Assembly (NCBI RefSeq): GCF_013376005.1
Contig: NZ_JABMJK010000007.1
Span: 238,766 to 302,765 of the forward strand
Source: Duganella sp. SG902
GTDB lineage: Bacteria; Pseudomonadota; Gammaproteobacteria; Burkholderiales; Burkholderiaceae_D
Reading direction: 5' to 3'
DNA length: 64,000 bases
Shown in pieces: positions 42,687 through 51,934 of the stretch. Made by a program: the position numbers and the translations under genes. Below the pieces are notes generated by a model. The model worked only from the letters and a program-made list of their open reading frames with translations. It made no database searches and was not told the origin of the DNA. Each line of letters opens with the position of its first letter. Position 1 is the stretch's first letter.

Positions 42687-43903
42687 TGAGCGAGCCGCGC
42701 AAGCCGATGCTGTCGGTCAGCGAGGCGCTGGCCTTCATGCTGGACGCTGTGCGTCCGGTGGCGGACAGCGAGGTGATCCCGACGCTGGCGGCCAACGGCC
42801 GTGTGCTGGCTGCGGCGCAGGTCTCCGGCATGGACGTGCCGGGCGCCGACAACACGCAGATGGACGGCTACGCCGTGCGCGCCGCCGATTGCGCCAGCGG
42901 CGAGGCCGCGCTCAAGGTATCGCAACGCATTCCGGCCGGCCATGTCGGCCAGCCTTTGCAGCCGGGGACCGCCGCGCGCATCTTCACCGGCGCCATGATC
43001 CCGCGGGGCGCGGACGCTGTGGTCATGCAGGAGCAGTGCGAATTGAATGGCGACGTGGTCACCGTGCGGCATGTGCCGAAGTCCGGCGAATGGATACGCC
43101 GCGCCGGCGAGGACATCACCAGCGGCAGCGTGATCCTGCCTTCCGGCACGCGCTTGCGCAGCCAGGAACTTGGTCTGGCCGCCTCGGTCGGCCTGGCGGA
43201 ACTGCCGGTCAAGCGCAAGCTGCGCGTGGCCGTGTTCTTCACCGGCGACGAGTTGACCATGCCGGGCGAGCCGCTGGCGCCGGGCGCGATCTACAACTCC
43301 AACCGCTTCACGCTGCGCGCGCTGCTGGAAAACCTGGGCTGCGAGATCAGCGATTTCGGCATCGTGCCGGATACGCTGGAGGCCACGCGTTCGGTGCTGC
43401 GCGAATCGGCGCAGGGGCATGATTTGATTATCACCTCCGGCGGCGTGTCGGTGGGCGAGGAAGACCATATCAAACCGGCGGTGGAAGCCGAGGGCAAGCT
43501 GAATATGTGGCAGATCGCCGTCAAGCCGGGCAAGCCGCTGGCGTTTGGCGAAGTGCGGAACGCTTTCTTTATCGGCCTGCCGGGCAATCCCGTATCGAGC
43601 TTCGTGACCTTCCTGCTGTTCGTGCGGCCGTTCATCCTGCGCCTGCAAGGCGTGGAAGGAACGATTGCGCCGCGCGCCTACAGCATGCGCGCCGATTTCA
43701 GCTGGCCCAAGGCCGACAAGCGCAACGAATTCCTGCGCGTGCGCATCAACGACAACGGCGGCCTGGAACTGTTCCGCAACCAGAGTTCCGGCGTGCTGAC
43801 CTCCACCGTGTGGGGCGACGGCGTGATCGATAATCCGCCAGGGACCACCATCGCCGCCGGCGACATGGTGCGCTTCATCCCGTTTAACGAATTACTGTAT
43901 TGA
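42686..43903 (+). CDS. moeA: Molybdopterin molybdotransferase
   Basis: 405 residues. MoeA inserts molybdate into adenylylated molybdopterin. Visible motifs are the MDGYAVRA entry, GAMIPRGADAVVMQE and the MPT-binding region TSGGVSVGEEDHIK, followed by GLPGNPVSSFVTF. It overlaps thrC by one base and is followed by moaD, the usual pairing of late and middle cofactor-synthesis genes. Confidence 0.95.
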   Translation: MSEPRKPMLSVSEALAFMLDAVRPVADSEVIPTLAANGRVLAAAQVSGMDVPGADNTQMDGYAVRAADCASGEAALKVSQRIPAGHVGQPLQPGTAARIFTGAMIPRGADAVVMQEQCELNGDVVTVRHVPKSGEWIRRAGEDITSGSVILPSGTRLRSQELGLAASVGLAELPVKRKLRVAVFFTGDELTMPGEPLAPGAIYNSNRFTLRALLENLGCEISDFGIVPDTLEATRSVLRESAQGHDLIITSGGVSVGEEDHIKPAVEAEGKLNMWQIAVKPGKPLAFGEVRNAFFIGLPGNPVSSFVTFLLFVRPFILRLQGVEGTIAPRAYSMRADFSWPKADKRNEFLRVRINDNGGLELFRNQSSGVLTSTVWGDGVIDNPPGTTIAAGDMVRFIPFNELLY

Positions 43904-44157
43904 TGGCTATTACCGTAAAATTTTTCGCCAGCGTGCGTGAGGCCGTCGGTGCCTCCTCGGAATCGCTGGCCGTGCCGGCTGGCGTGGCGACTGTGGGCGC
44001 GCTGCGCGACCACCTGGCCGCGCGCGGCGAGAACTGGCGCCAGGCGCTGGGTCATCCGGCGCTGCGCATGGCTTGCAACCAGGTGATGTGCGGCGCCGAT
44101 ACCGCGCTGGCCGACGGCGCCGAAGTGGCGTTCTTCCCGCCGGTCACCGGCGGCTGA
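43903..44157 (+). CDS. moaD: Molybdopterin synthase sulfur-carrier subunit
   Basis: 84 residues with a ubiquitin-like fold ending in the essential PVTGG tail whose terminal glycine carries the thiocarboxylate. ATG 43903 overlaps the moeA stop (TGATG). MoaE, the partner large subunit, is not next to it in this window. Confidence 0.93.
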   Translation: MAITVKFFASVREAVGASSESLAVPAGVATVGALRDHLAARGENWRQALGHPALRMACNQVMCGADTALADGAEVAFFPPVTGG

Positions 44158-44403
44158 TTACTTCTTCGCGTGCTTGCCCTGGTAGGCCTTGGCGACGTCC
44201 TCGCAGGCCGCACAGGCCATGGCGTTGCGGAAGCGGCGCCACGCGACGTAATTGAAAATACCGGCGGCGATCAGCGCCCACGCGGCGGCGCTGAGGTAAT
44301 CCTCTTTCGCGGTCGAACCCTTGAACCATTCAACGGCGGCTAGAATGGCGAACAGCGGTATGGCCGCCATCAAGTAGCGCTTGATCCAGAATGTCGCACC
44401 CAT
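44158..44403 (-). CDS. Small two-helix membrane protein
   Basis: 81 residues with hydrophobic segments at about 10-25 and 38-55 and a CAAC pair in the C-terminal soluble tail (AMACAACEDVAKAY). Its stop abuts the moaD stop with no gap, tail to tail. I do not recognise a family. The reading frame is supported by a start next to a divergent gene and by plausible membrane topology. Confidence 0.6.
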   Translation of the reverse strand: MGATFWIKRYLMAAIPLFAILAAVEWFKGSTAKEDYLSAAAWALIAAGIFNYVAWRRFRNAMACAACEDVAKAYQGKHAKK

Positions 44404-44435
44404 CGTATCTCCCTTGTTTTGAATATGGACCTCTC

Positions 44436-45686
44436 ATGCAGTCTAGTTTGACACCTTTTCGCGTCGCCGTCATCGGTGGCGGGCCGGCCGGCCTGATGGC
44501 GGCCGAAACGCTGGCCCAGGCCGGCGTGCGGGTGGACCTGTATGATGCCATGCCCTCGGTCGGCCGCAAGTTCCTGCTGGCCGGGCGCAGCGGCATGAAC
44601 ATCACGCATGCGGAGGCGTATCCGGATTTCGTCGGCCGCTACGGCGCCAGCGCGCAGCCGCTGCGTCCCGCGCTGGATGCCTTCGGCCCGCAGGCCGTGC
44701 GCGATTGGGTGCATGGGCTGGGACTGGAGACCTTTGTCGGCACCTCCGGGCGCGTGTTCCCGACCGATATGAAGGCCGCGCCGCTGCTGCGCGCGTGGGT
44801 GCACCGCCTGCGTGAAAGCGGCGTGCAATTCCACATGCGTCACCGCTGGCTGGGCTGGCAGGATGGCGCGCTGCGATTCAGCGCGCCCGGCGACGATGGC
44901 GCCGCCGGCGAGCGGCTGGTGCGCTCCGATGCGGCGATTCTGGCCCTGGGCGGGGGCAGCTGGGCGCGGCTTGGCTCGGACGGCGCCTGGTTGCCGCTGC
45001 TGGCCGGGTGCGGCGTCGAGGTGGCGCCGCTGGCGCCGGCCAATTGCGGCTTCGATGTCAACTGGAGCGAGCATTTCAGCAGCCGCCACGCCGGCGAGCC
45101 GCTGATGACCGTGGCCGTCATCGCGCGCGACACGCAGGGCAGGGAGATGCGCAAACAAGGCCAGTTCGTGGTGACGCAAGGCGGCATCGAGGGCAGCCTG
45201 ATTTACGCGCTGTCCGCCGCCTTGCGCGACCAGATCGCGGCGGAGGGCCACACCACCATCTGGCTGGACCTGATGCCCGATTGGACGGCGCAGCGCGTGG
45301 CGGATGAACTCATGCGGCCGCGCGGCGCGCGCTCCTTGTCCAGCCATTTGCAAAGCCGGCTTGGCATCAAGGGCGTGAAAGCGGGTCTGCTGCGCGAATG
45401 CCTGAGCAAGGAACAATTCAGCGATGAGGTGCAACTGGCGCGGGCCATCAAGCGCCTGCCGTTGCGGCTGGAACGCGCGCGGCCCATCGATGAGGCGATC
45501 AGCAGCGCCGGCGGGGTGAAATGGTCGGCGCTGGAGGGCAGCATGTTGAAGACCGTGCCGGGCGTATTCGTGGCCGGCGAAATGATCGACTGGGAAGCGC
45601 CGACCGGCGGCTACCTGCTGACCGCCTGCTTCGCCGGCGGCGTGGCGGCGGCGCGCGACGCGCTGGCCTGGCTCACTCCCAGGTGA
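44436..45686 (+). CDS. BaiN/HI0933-family FAD-dependent oxidoreductase (TIGR03862-like)
   Basis: 416 residues. The N-terminal dinucleotide-binding motif is VAVIGGGPAGLMAAETLAQAG. VGRKFLLAGRSGMNITHAE is the signature of the HI0933-like flavoprotein family, and the C-terminal GEMIDWEAPTGGYLLTACFAGG closes the FAD site. The substrate is unknown for most members. The start ATG 44436 was chosen because it begins just before the dinucleotide-binding fold; a longer start at 44391 is possible. Confidence 0.88.
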   Translation: MQSSLTPFRVAVIGGGPAGLMAAETLAQAGVRVDLYDAMPSVGRKFLLAGRSGMNITHAEAYPDFVGRYGASAQPLRPALDAFGPQAVRDWVHGLGLETFVGTSGRVFPTDMKAAPLLRAWVHRLRESGVQFHMRHRWLGWQDGALRFSAPGDDGAAGERLVRSDAAILALGGGSWARLGSDGAWLPLLAGCGVEVAPLAPANCGFDVNWSEHFSSRHAGEPLMTVAVIARDTQGREMRKQGQFVVTQGGIEGSLIYALSAALRDQIAAEGHTTIWLDLMPDWTAQRVADELMRPRGARSLSSHLQSRLGIKGVKAGLLRECLSKEQFSDEVQLARAIKRLPLRLERARPIDEAISSAGGVKWSALEGSMLKTVPGVFVAGEMIDWEAPTGGYLLTACFAGGVAAARDALAWLTPR

Positions 45687-46482
45687 CTTCGCCCGAGCCG
45701 GTGCGGTTGACGTTGCGGTGGTCCGGGTTGCCCAACACGCGGATGTCGCCGCTGCCGCGCAGGCTCAGGTCCGCCGACTGCTTGGCGAAGACGTGGGTGG
45801 TGCCCGAGCCTTTCAGGTTCACCGTCACCTTGTCCGAGGCCAGGTGGCGCGCATTCAGGTCGCCGGAACCGGTCAGTTCCGCCGTCAGCGTCTTGCAGCT
45901 GCCGGAGGCGCTGATCTGGCCCGAACCCACCATCTCCAGCTCCACGTTCTCGCTGCTGCCGGCGTTGATGTTCATATTGCCGCTGCCATGGGCGCCGGCG
46001 GTCAGCTCGCGGTAGCGGCCCACGAAGTTCACATTGCCGGAACCGTGCAGCTGCAACTCCAGCCGCTCGCCGTTAAAGCCGGATACCTTGGTGTCGCCGC
46101 TGCTGTGCACCGTCAGCTCCTCCAGCGAGGGCAGCACCAGCTCCACCTGCAGGCGATGGCGTGGATTGAGCAGCATGCCCTTGGTGCCGATGTGCAGGTC
46201 GCGGCCATCCTGGATGGTTTCGATATTGCCCAGCGAGCGCTGTTCGCCGCGCACCTTGAGCGAGGCGGTCTGGCCCTGCACCAGGATCAGGTCGATCGGG
46301 CCGTTAAGTTCCACCACGGTCGCCATGGCGTCGATCTTGCGGGTTTCCGTGCCCAGCGAGCGGCCGGCCACGCTGGTCGGGCTGCTGCTGCCGTAGGCCT
46401 TGAGCATGCTGTAGGTGACGCCGATCAGCACAAACGACAGCACCAGCAGGCCGGCCCCAATTTTCATCAATGCGCGCATCAT
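45673..46482 (-). CDS. DUF2807 (GIN-domain) envelope protein
   Basis: 269 residues with one N-terminal membrane anchor (about 8-28), then a regular right-handed beta-solenoid of repeated SGxG-type turns (LHGSGNVNF, AHGSGNMNI, MVGSGQISA, LTGSGDLNA). This is the putative auto-transporter adhesin head GIN domain of DUF2807, predicted periplasmic. It lies 7 bases after the DUF1700 gene, forming a two-gene operon. The 3' end overlaps the convergent flavoprotein gene by 14 bases. Confidence 0.87.
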   Translation of the reverse strand: MMRALMKIGAGLLVLSFVLIGVTYSMLKAYGSSSPTSVAGRSLGTETRKIDAMATVVELNGPIDLILVQGQTASLKVRGEQRSLGNIETIQDGRDLHIGTKGMLLNPRHRLQVELVLPSLEELTVHSSGDTKVSGFNGERLELQLHGSGNVNFVGRYRELTAGAHGSGNMNINAGSSENVELEMVGSGQISASGSCKTLTAELTGSGDLNARHLASDKVTVNLKGSGTTHVFAKQSADLSLRGSGDIRVLGNPDHRNVNRTGSGEVTWE

Positions 46483-46489
46483 GGTTTCC

Positions 46490-47284
46490 TCAGCCTCCCC
46501 GCAGCAGCGAGGCATTCATCGCCGCGTAACGCTTCAAACCTATGACGGTGTAGCGGGTCAGCACAATGCTGACCAGACACAGTCCTATGCCGCCCAGGAT
46601 CAGCCCCAGGCCGATCAACGACTGCGTGGTGCGGGCGCCGCTGTCGAAATCGGTGGTGATGTGGACGTCGCCGGCCGCCATCGCCTCGGCGCGGTTGAGC
46701 AGCTTGCCGCTGCGGCTCAGGCCCTCCTCGTCGGGCGGCGGGGTGTCGGCATCGTCCTTGTTGACCTGCACGCCCATGCTGTTGATCGAGACGCGCCAGC
46801 CCTGGGCATCCTCCTCATCCTCGCGTGATTCGAAGTGGGTGTTGGTGAATTCCATCAGGTGGCGCAGCGGGCCTTCCAGCGCCAGCTCGTTCTGGCCCGA
46901 CAGGCCGCTGGCCGTCAGCGCCACGCCGCCGATGTAGAAGGCGAAGGCCGAGATGTAGATCGCGCCCAGCAGGCTGGCGTACACCATGGCCGGAATCACC
47001 ATGAACAGGTTGAAGATGGCCAGGCCGATGACGGAGACCACCAGCCGCGCCAGGTTGACCGGGGTTTTCTTTTGCGCGAAAGCGCTTAGGTGGGCGTTGG
47101 CGCGCAGCGTCATGGCGATCTTGCGCGGCTCGTCGAGTTGTTTGTAGACCTCGGCCTCGCTCAGGCCGGCCACCAGGCCGTCGATGTAGCGTTGCTCGTA
47201 ATAGGCCAGGGTCTTGGCCACCGTTTCCGGCGGCAGACCCTGCATGGCCTGTTTGAGCGCGTCGAGGTATTCCTGCTTGGTCAT
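46490..47284 (-). CDS. DUF1700-family membrane protein
   Basis: 264 residues opening with MTKQEYLDALKQAMQGLPPETVAKTLAYYEQ, the typical DUF1700 helical start. Three hydrophobic segments follow (about 80-105, 108-130, 225-250). DUF1700 and DUF2807 proteins often occur together, commonly with a PadR regulator, which is absent here. A role in envelope stress has been suggested for related pairs. The long N-terminal extension in the same frame was rejected. Confidence 0.85.
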   Translation of the reverse strand: MTKQEYLDALKQAMQGLPPETVAKTLAYYEQRYIDGLVAGLSEAEVYKQLDEPRKIAMTLRANAHLSAFAQKKTPVNLARLVVSVIGLAIFNLFMVIPAMVYASLLGAIYISAFAFYIGGVALTASGLSGQNELALEGPLRHLMEFTNTHFESREDEEDAQGWRVSINSMGVQVNKDDADTPPPDEEGLSRSGKLLNRAEAMAAGDVHITTDFDSGARTTQSLIGLGLILGGIGLCLVSIVLTRYTVIGLKRYAAMNASLLRGG

Positions 47285-47408
47285 GATATTAAATCCACAA
47301 TGTTGCGTGCCTTTTGCCGATGGTGCAACTGTACGCAGGTCGCCGTCGAGACGCCACCGGGATGTGACAGGATGCGCAAAACGCGGAACAGGCGACTGAA
47401 TTGCACGA

Positions 47409-48833
47409 CTAGACGGCGCTCCCTTGCAGTAGTTGAGCGGCGGCAACACCACTGCGCACTGCCGCTTCCAGCGTGGCCGGGTAGTCGCCGGCGGTGTAGT
47501 CGCCGGCCAAGAACAGCCCCGGCAGGCCGGTGGCGTTGTCCGGGCGCGCCAGCGCCGGCGCGCTGGCGTAGGTCGCGCGCTTCTCGGTGATGACCTTGAA
47601 CCATGCTGGACGGCCCAGCTCCGGGCGCTGGAAGGCCACCGCCAGCTGCACCGCGACCGCCTCGGCCAGCAATTCCTGCGGCTGGGCGGCCACCGGGCCG
47701 GAGGCGCTGATGACCGCCGCCAGCAGGCCGGCCTGGGCGGCGTCCAGCTGGCCGCGGTCGAACACGAACTGGCCGTACTGGTGGCTGTCCGGGTCGTCCA
47801 GCAGGGCGTAGAACGGCAGTTCCAGCCGGGTGGCGGCGTCGTATTGCAGGTAGACGGTGGTGATCGCCTCCGGCTCGAAGGCGGTCAGCTGGCTGCACAC
47901 GGCGGCGGCGTCGTGGTCCGGGATGTCGTGCAGCAGGGTGGCGGCCTGGCTGGCGCCGGCGGCCAGCACCACGCCGCTGAAATAGGTGCTCCAGGTGCCG
48001 CCGACGGCCGCGCCGCTGATGTCCAGCTGCCACAGCCGATTCTCGATGCAGCGCAGCGCGTTGACCTTGGCGCCGCTGCGCACCGCGCCGCCGTGCTCCG
48101 TCACGTAGCGCGCGGCCGCTTCCGGGAACAGGGCGCTCAGGTCGGCGCGCGGCAGGAGCATGTCGGAGGCGCGGCGCTTCGCGCCCAGGCTGTCGCGCAG
48201 CACGTTGAGAAAGACCTGGGCCGAGGCGCGCTCCGGCGGCGTGTTCAGCGCGGCCAGGCACAGCGGGCGCCACATCAGCTGGATCAGGCGCGGCGTCTGG
48301 TCGAAGCGCGCCAGCAGTTCGCTGACGCTGCAGTCGGTGTTGAGCCGCCAGCCCATCCAGCGCGCGGTGGTGGAGAAGCGGGCAAGGCTGAGCTTGTCCT
48401 CGCGCCGCAAGCCCTGGGCGCGCAACAGGGCCGCCGCCAGGTGCAGCGGCGCCGGCAGCGGCAGCGCGGGCGCGGCGAAGTCCATGCCGCCGGTGTTGGG
48501 CGGATAACGCATTTGCAGCGGCAGCGTGAGCAAGGCTTGCCGGTGATCGACGCCGGCCAGCTTCATCAGGCGCAAGGTTTCGCTGTAGGCGCCCAGCAGG
48601 ATGTGCTGGCCGTTGTCGAGGTGCTTGCGGTCGGTCTCCACGCGGCGCGCGCGGCCACCCAAGGTGCGGGCCGCCTCCAGCAGCGTGACTTTGTAGCCGG
48701 CGCGCGCCAGTTCGAGCGCCGCCGCGCAGCCGGCCCAGCCGGCGCCGATCACCGCGACCGAGCGCGCCAGCACGCCGGTGTCGACGTGACCGCGTTTATC
48801 CGCCGGGGTGCCGGCGATGCTGGCGTCAACCAC
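47409..48833 (-). CDS. hpnE: Hydroxysqualene dehydroxylase
   Basis: 474 residues. The FAD-binding motif SVAVIGAGWAGCAAALELARAG is followed by LLEAARTLGGRARRVE and a C-terminal LFLAGDYTAGDYPATLEAAVRSG that closes the FAD site. HpnE reduces hydroxysqualene to squalene, the last step of the HpnCDE route to hopanoid precursors. It overlaps hpnD by 8 bases. Confidence 0.92.
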   Translation of the reverse strand: MVDASIAGTPADKRGHVDTGVLARSVAVIGAGWAGCAAALELARAGYKVTLLEAARTLGGRARRVETDRKHLDNGQHILLGAYSETLRLMKLAGVDHRQALLTLPLQMRYPPNTGGMDFAAPALPLPAPLHLAAALLRAQGLRREDKLSLARFSTTARWMGWRLNTDCSVSELLARFDQTPRLIQLMWRPLCLAALNTPPERASAQVFLNVLRDSLGAKRRASDMLLPRADLSALFPEAAARYVTEHGGAVRSGAKVNALRCIENRLWQLDISGAAVGGTWSTYFSGVVLAAGASQAATLLHDIPDHDAAAVCSQLTAFEPEAITTVYLQYDAATRLELPFYALLDDPDSHQYGQFVFDRGQLDAAQAGLLAAVISASGPVAAQPQELLAEAVAVQLAVAFQRPELGRPAWFKVITEKRATYASAPALARPDNATGLPGLFLAGDYTAGDYPATLEAAVRSGVAAAQLLQGSAV

Positions 48834-49659
48834 GGATATAGGTCTTCCACGCCAGCCACAGCTTGCGAATCGGCGTCAGCGAGATGCGGTGTTCCAGGAC
48901 GTGGTAGCCGTCGGCCTCGACCTCGGTCAGCAGGGTGCGGTAGATGGCGGCCATCATCAGGCCCGGGCGCTGGGCGCGCCGGTCTTCCTTCGGCAGCAGG
49001 GCGAACGCTTCGTCGTAGGCTTTTTGCGCGCGGGCGATCTGGAACGCCATCAGCTTTTCGAATTTGTCGCTGTGCTTGGCATTGAGGATTTCGGCGGCGG
49101 TCACGTTGAACTGCTGCAGTTCATTGATCGGCAGGTAGATGCGGCCTTTGCGCGCGTCCTCGCCCACGTCGCGGATGATGTTGGTCAGTTGGAAGGCGTG
49201 GCCCAGCTTTTCCGCGAATTGCAGGGTTTGCGGATTGGTCACGCCAAAGATGCTGGCCGACAGGATGCCAACCACGCTGGCCACGTGCCAGCAGTATTTG
49301 CTGAGGGCGGCGTAGTCGAGGTAGCGGGTCTGGTTGAGGTCCATCTCCATGCCGTCGATGATGGCCTGCAGGTGTTCTTCCTTCAGGTTGTACGGCTGGA
49401 TGTGCGGCTGCAGCGCCTGGGTGACAGGGTGGGTTTGCTGGCCGGCGTACATGCCGCTGATTTCCTTGCGCCACCACGCCAGCTTGATGCGCGCGATCGA
49501 CTCGTCGGTGCATTCGTCGACGGTGTCGTCGACCTCGCGGCAGAAGGCGTACAGGGCGGTGATGGCGCGGCGACGCTCCGGCGGCAGGAACAGGAAGCTG
49601 TAGTAAAAACTGGAGCCGCTTTGCGCGGTCTTTTGCTGGCAGTAGTCGTCGGGGGACAT
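48826..49659 (-). CDS. hpnD: Presqualene diphosphate synthase
   Basis: 277 residues of the trans-isoprenyl synthase (head-to-head) fold. The first Asp-rich motif is FCREVDDTVDE, and the second is LTNIIRDVGEDARKGRIYLP. HpnD joins two farnesyl diphosphates to presqualene diphosphate. It is upstream of hpnE in the same - strand operon. The start at 49659 (MSPDDYCQQ) is the standard HpnD N-terminus. Confidence 0.92.
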   Translation of the reverse strand: MSPDDYCQQKTAQSGSSFYYSFLFLPPERRRAITALYAFCREVDDTVDECTDESIARIKLAWWRKEISGMYAGQQTHPVTQALQPHIQPYNLKEEHLQAIIDGMEMDLNQTRYLDYAALSKYCWHVASVVGILSASIFGVTNPQTLQFAEKLGHAFQLTNIIRDVGEDARKGRIYLPINELQQFNVTAAEILNAKHSDKFEKLMAFQIARAQKAYDEAFALLPKEDRRAQRPGLMMAAIYRTLLTEVEADGYHVLEHRISLTPIRKLWLAWKTYIRG

Positions 49660-49741
49660 GAATAAAAAGCAATGGACGGTTCGAAGCCGCTATTCTATAG
49701 GAATGCGTTACAGTCTCGGTTCATTATTTGGTGGAGTTGAC

Positions 49742-50152
49742 ATGATTACTATCCGGGAAATTGACCATATCGTCCTGCGGGTGGTGGACCTGCAGTCCAT
49801 GCTGGACTTCTATTGCGGCGTGCTGAATTGCCCGGTGCAGCGGCGGCAGGACGAGATCGGACTGGTGCAGCTGCGCGCCGGCAGCTCGATGATCGACCTG
49901 GTGCCGCTGGACGGCAAGCTGGGACGCATGGGCGGCGCGGCGCCGGGCGTGGAGGGGCGCAATATGGACCACTTCTGTCTGCGGGTGGAACCGTTCGACC
50001 CCGTCGCCATCCGCGCGCATCTGGCCGCGCATGGCCTGGATGCGGGCTCGGTGGAGTCGCGTTTCGGCGCCGAAGGCGAGGGGCCGTCGATCTATGTGTC
50101 GGATCCGGAAGGCAACGTGGTGGAGCTAAAAGGACCGCCGCATGCAACTTAG
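49742..50152 (+). CDS. VOC-family protein (glyoxalase/bleomycin-resistance fold)
   Basis: 136 residues with two beta-alpha-beta-beta-beta modules. The metal-ligand positions characteristic of the fold are visible: His in IDHIVLRV, Glu/His in MDHFCLRV, and Glu in YVSDPEGNVVELKGP. Members act as isomerases, dioxygenases or drug-binding proteins; the substrate cannot be read from sequence. ATG 49742 is preceded by GGTGGAG. It is transcribed away from hpnD. Confidence 0.85.
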   Translation: MITIREIDHIVLRVVDLQSMLDFYCGVLNCPVQRRQDEIGLVQLRAGSSMIDLVPLDGKLGRMGGAAPGVEGRNMDHFCLRVEPFDPVAIRAHLAAHGLDAGSVESRFGAEGEGPSIYVSDPEGNVVELKGPPHAT

Positions 50153-50200
50153 GGTGATTTAAGGATACAATGTGTTACCTTTTCGGGAGAACGCATACGT

Positions 50201-50605
50201 ATGAAACCGCAGATTGTTGCAGCCTTGATCATTATTCCAGTGCTCGCTGGATGCGAGGGCTCGTCTGCGGAAGACACGGCGCCCATGAAAACGGCCACTT
50301 ATTACACCCAGCACCTTGACGAGGCCAAGTCGGTCGCCAGCCGCTGCAAGCTACTGGACGAGCAGAAGCAACGTACCCTGAACGCGGGCGAGTACCAGGA
50401 ATGGCAGATTTCCAACGAGGGCGTGAATTGCCAGACGGCTCTGTCGGTATCGGAGGCGGCTTCGCTGCGCGAGTTTGTGCTGAAGCAATCCAAGCCGCAA
50501 GCCCCGGCCGCCGCGCCGAAGGCCGCGCCGCCATCCTCCTCGGTGCCGACGCCGCAAGAGCGCGAACAGAAAATCATTTCCGCCCAGACGCTCGCTCCCG
50601 TTTGA
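50201..50605 (+). CDS. Small lipoprotein with EexN/TrbK-like spacing
   Basis: 134 residues. The signal peptide ends in a lipobox (LAGC, Cys18), so it is a lipoprotein. The pattern YYTQHLDEAKSVASRC ... NCQTAL resembles the YY-H-EA-C ... C motif of EexN-type entry-exclusion lipoproteins, with a longer insert between the cysteines. The C-terminal third is Pro/Ala-rich. The gene is isolated and no conjugation genes are nearby, so an exclusion role is doubtful here. Confidence 0.6.
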   Translation: MKPQIVAALIIIPVLAGCEGSSAEDTAPMKTATYYTQHLDEAKSVASRCKLLDEQKQRTLNAGEYQEWQISNEGVNCQTALSVSEAASLREFVLKQSKPQAPAAAPKAAPPSSSVPTPQEREQKIISAQTLAPV

Positions 50606-51047
50606 TGGCTTTCACGTCGGCGCTGATTTGATTCAGGCGCGTCTCGTGCGCTTGCAGCATGGTATCGAGTTTCTGTATGGTGGCGTCCAGCTTCTGATTG
50701 GTCTGGTCCAGCCTCTGGTTTGTCTGCTCCAGCCGCTGATTCACTTCGCTGCGCCATTGTCCCGAATCCTTGCCGGATTCGTACGAGGCGGTCATGTTGT
50801 TGAGCAGTGTCGCGTTGAAGCCGGCGACGCCGAAGATCACCGCGAGCACCGAGCTGATGCCGGTGATGAGCACGGTCTTCTTCAAATCGGCCATATCGGT
50901 CCTGAGCTGGCGTAATTCGAGCTCAAATTGATCCATGCGTGCGATCAGCACGTCAATCTTGCCGATAAGGGCCGCAAATTTGGTGTCGGTGCGGGCTTCG
51001 CTCGCAGCGATTTTTGCGTCCACTTCTTCTCTGGTCATGTCAGCCAT
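50574..51047 (-). CDS. Coiled-coil protein with one membrane segment
   Basis: 157 residues. A cytoplasmic coiled coil (about 5-55) is followed by a hydrophobic helix (58-82), then a heptad-rich coiled coil with short near-repeats RLEQTNQRLDQTNQKLDAT. It converges on the preceding lipoprotein gene with a 32-base 3' overlap. No enzymatic motif; resembles small membrane-anchored coiled-coil proteins of unknown function. Confidence 0.7.
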   Translation of the reverse strand: MADMTREEVDAKIAASEARTDTKFAALIGKIDVLIARMDQFELELRQLRTDMADLKKTVLITGISSVLAVIFGVAGFNATLLNNMTASYESGKDSGQWRSEVNQRLEQTNQRLDQTNQKLDATIQKLDTMLQAHETRLNQISADVKAIKRERASGRK

Positions 51048-51091
51048 CCTGCGAGTATAGGCCTCGCATTTGCGGCGTCAATTGAGGGAAA

Positions 51092-51934
51092 TCAAGCGGC
51101 GCGGAGCGCGGTTCGCAGGCGTTTTTTCATACGCACGGCCGACCAGAAAATACCCAGCCAGTCGTGCCTGGTCAGCTTTGGGCGGTGCAGGAAGACGTCA
51201 TATTCGGCGGCTTCGATCGCGTCGAGGATGCGCAGGCCGCCTTGCACCACCATGCGCAACTCGAAGCCGATGCGGCCGGGCAGCCGCAAGGCCAGCGGCG
51301 CGCCGCTCAGCATCAGCTGGCGCGCGCGCGCGACTTCAAAACGCATCAGCGAACGCCAGCGCGGACGCGCGCTCGGGTGGTCCAGCGCCGCCGGTGAGAT
51401 GGCGTAGCGGTTCAAGTCTTCCAGCGGGATGTAGATGCGCTCCTTGTGCAGATCGATCGCCACGTCCTGCAGGAAATTGATCAGTTGCAGCGCCGTGCAG
51501 ATCGCATCCGAGTCGCGCACATTTTCCTCATCCGCCGCGCCGTACAGATGCAGCATCATGAAGCCGACCGGATTGGCCGAACGGGCGCAGTAGTCGAGCA
51601 GCGCGTCATAGGTCTGGTAGCGCGACACCACCACGTCCTGCTTGAAGGCCGACAGCAGGTCGTACAGCGGCTTGAGCGGCATTTCATATTCCCGCACCAC
51701 CTGCGCCAACCGCTCGAACATCGGCTGGTGGCCGGTCGCGCCTTGCTCGATGCGGGCCAGCGCCGCCTCGTAGGCGTTCAGCGCCGCCAGCCTTTCCTCG
51801 GGCGCGGCGTCGCCCTCGTCGGCCAGGTCGTCGGCGCTGCGGGCGAAGGCGTAGATGGCCTCCACCGCCGGGCGCAGGCGTTTGGGCAGCAAAATCGAGG
51901 CGACAGGGAAGTTTTCGTAGTGATCGACCGGCAT
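51092..51934 (-). CDS. hpnC: Hydroxysqualene synthase
   Basis: 280 residues of the squalene-synthase-like fold. The Asp-rich motifs are FARSADDLADEGD and NFLQDVAIDLHKERIYIP. HpnC converts presqualene diphosphate to hydroxysqualene, between HpnD and HpnE. Start ATG 51934 (MPVDHYENFPVAS) matches the family N-terminus. It is on the same strand as hpnD-hpnE but separated by three unrelated genes, two of them on the other strand. Confidence 0.9.
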   Translation of the reverse strand: MPVDHYENFPVASILLPKRLRPAVEAIYAFARSADDLADEGDAAPEERLAALNAYEAALARIEQGATGHQPMFERLAQVVREYEMPLKPLYDLLSAFKQDVVVSRYQTYDALLDYCARSANPVGFMMLHLYGAADEENVRDSDAICTALQLINFLQDVAIDLHKERIYIPLEDLNRYAISPAALDHPSARPRWRSLMRFEVARARQLMLSGAPLALRLPGRIGFELRMVVQGGLRILDAIEAAEYDVFLHRPKLTRHDWLGIFWSAVRMKKRLRTALRAA

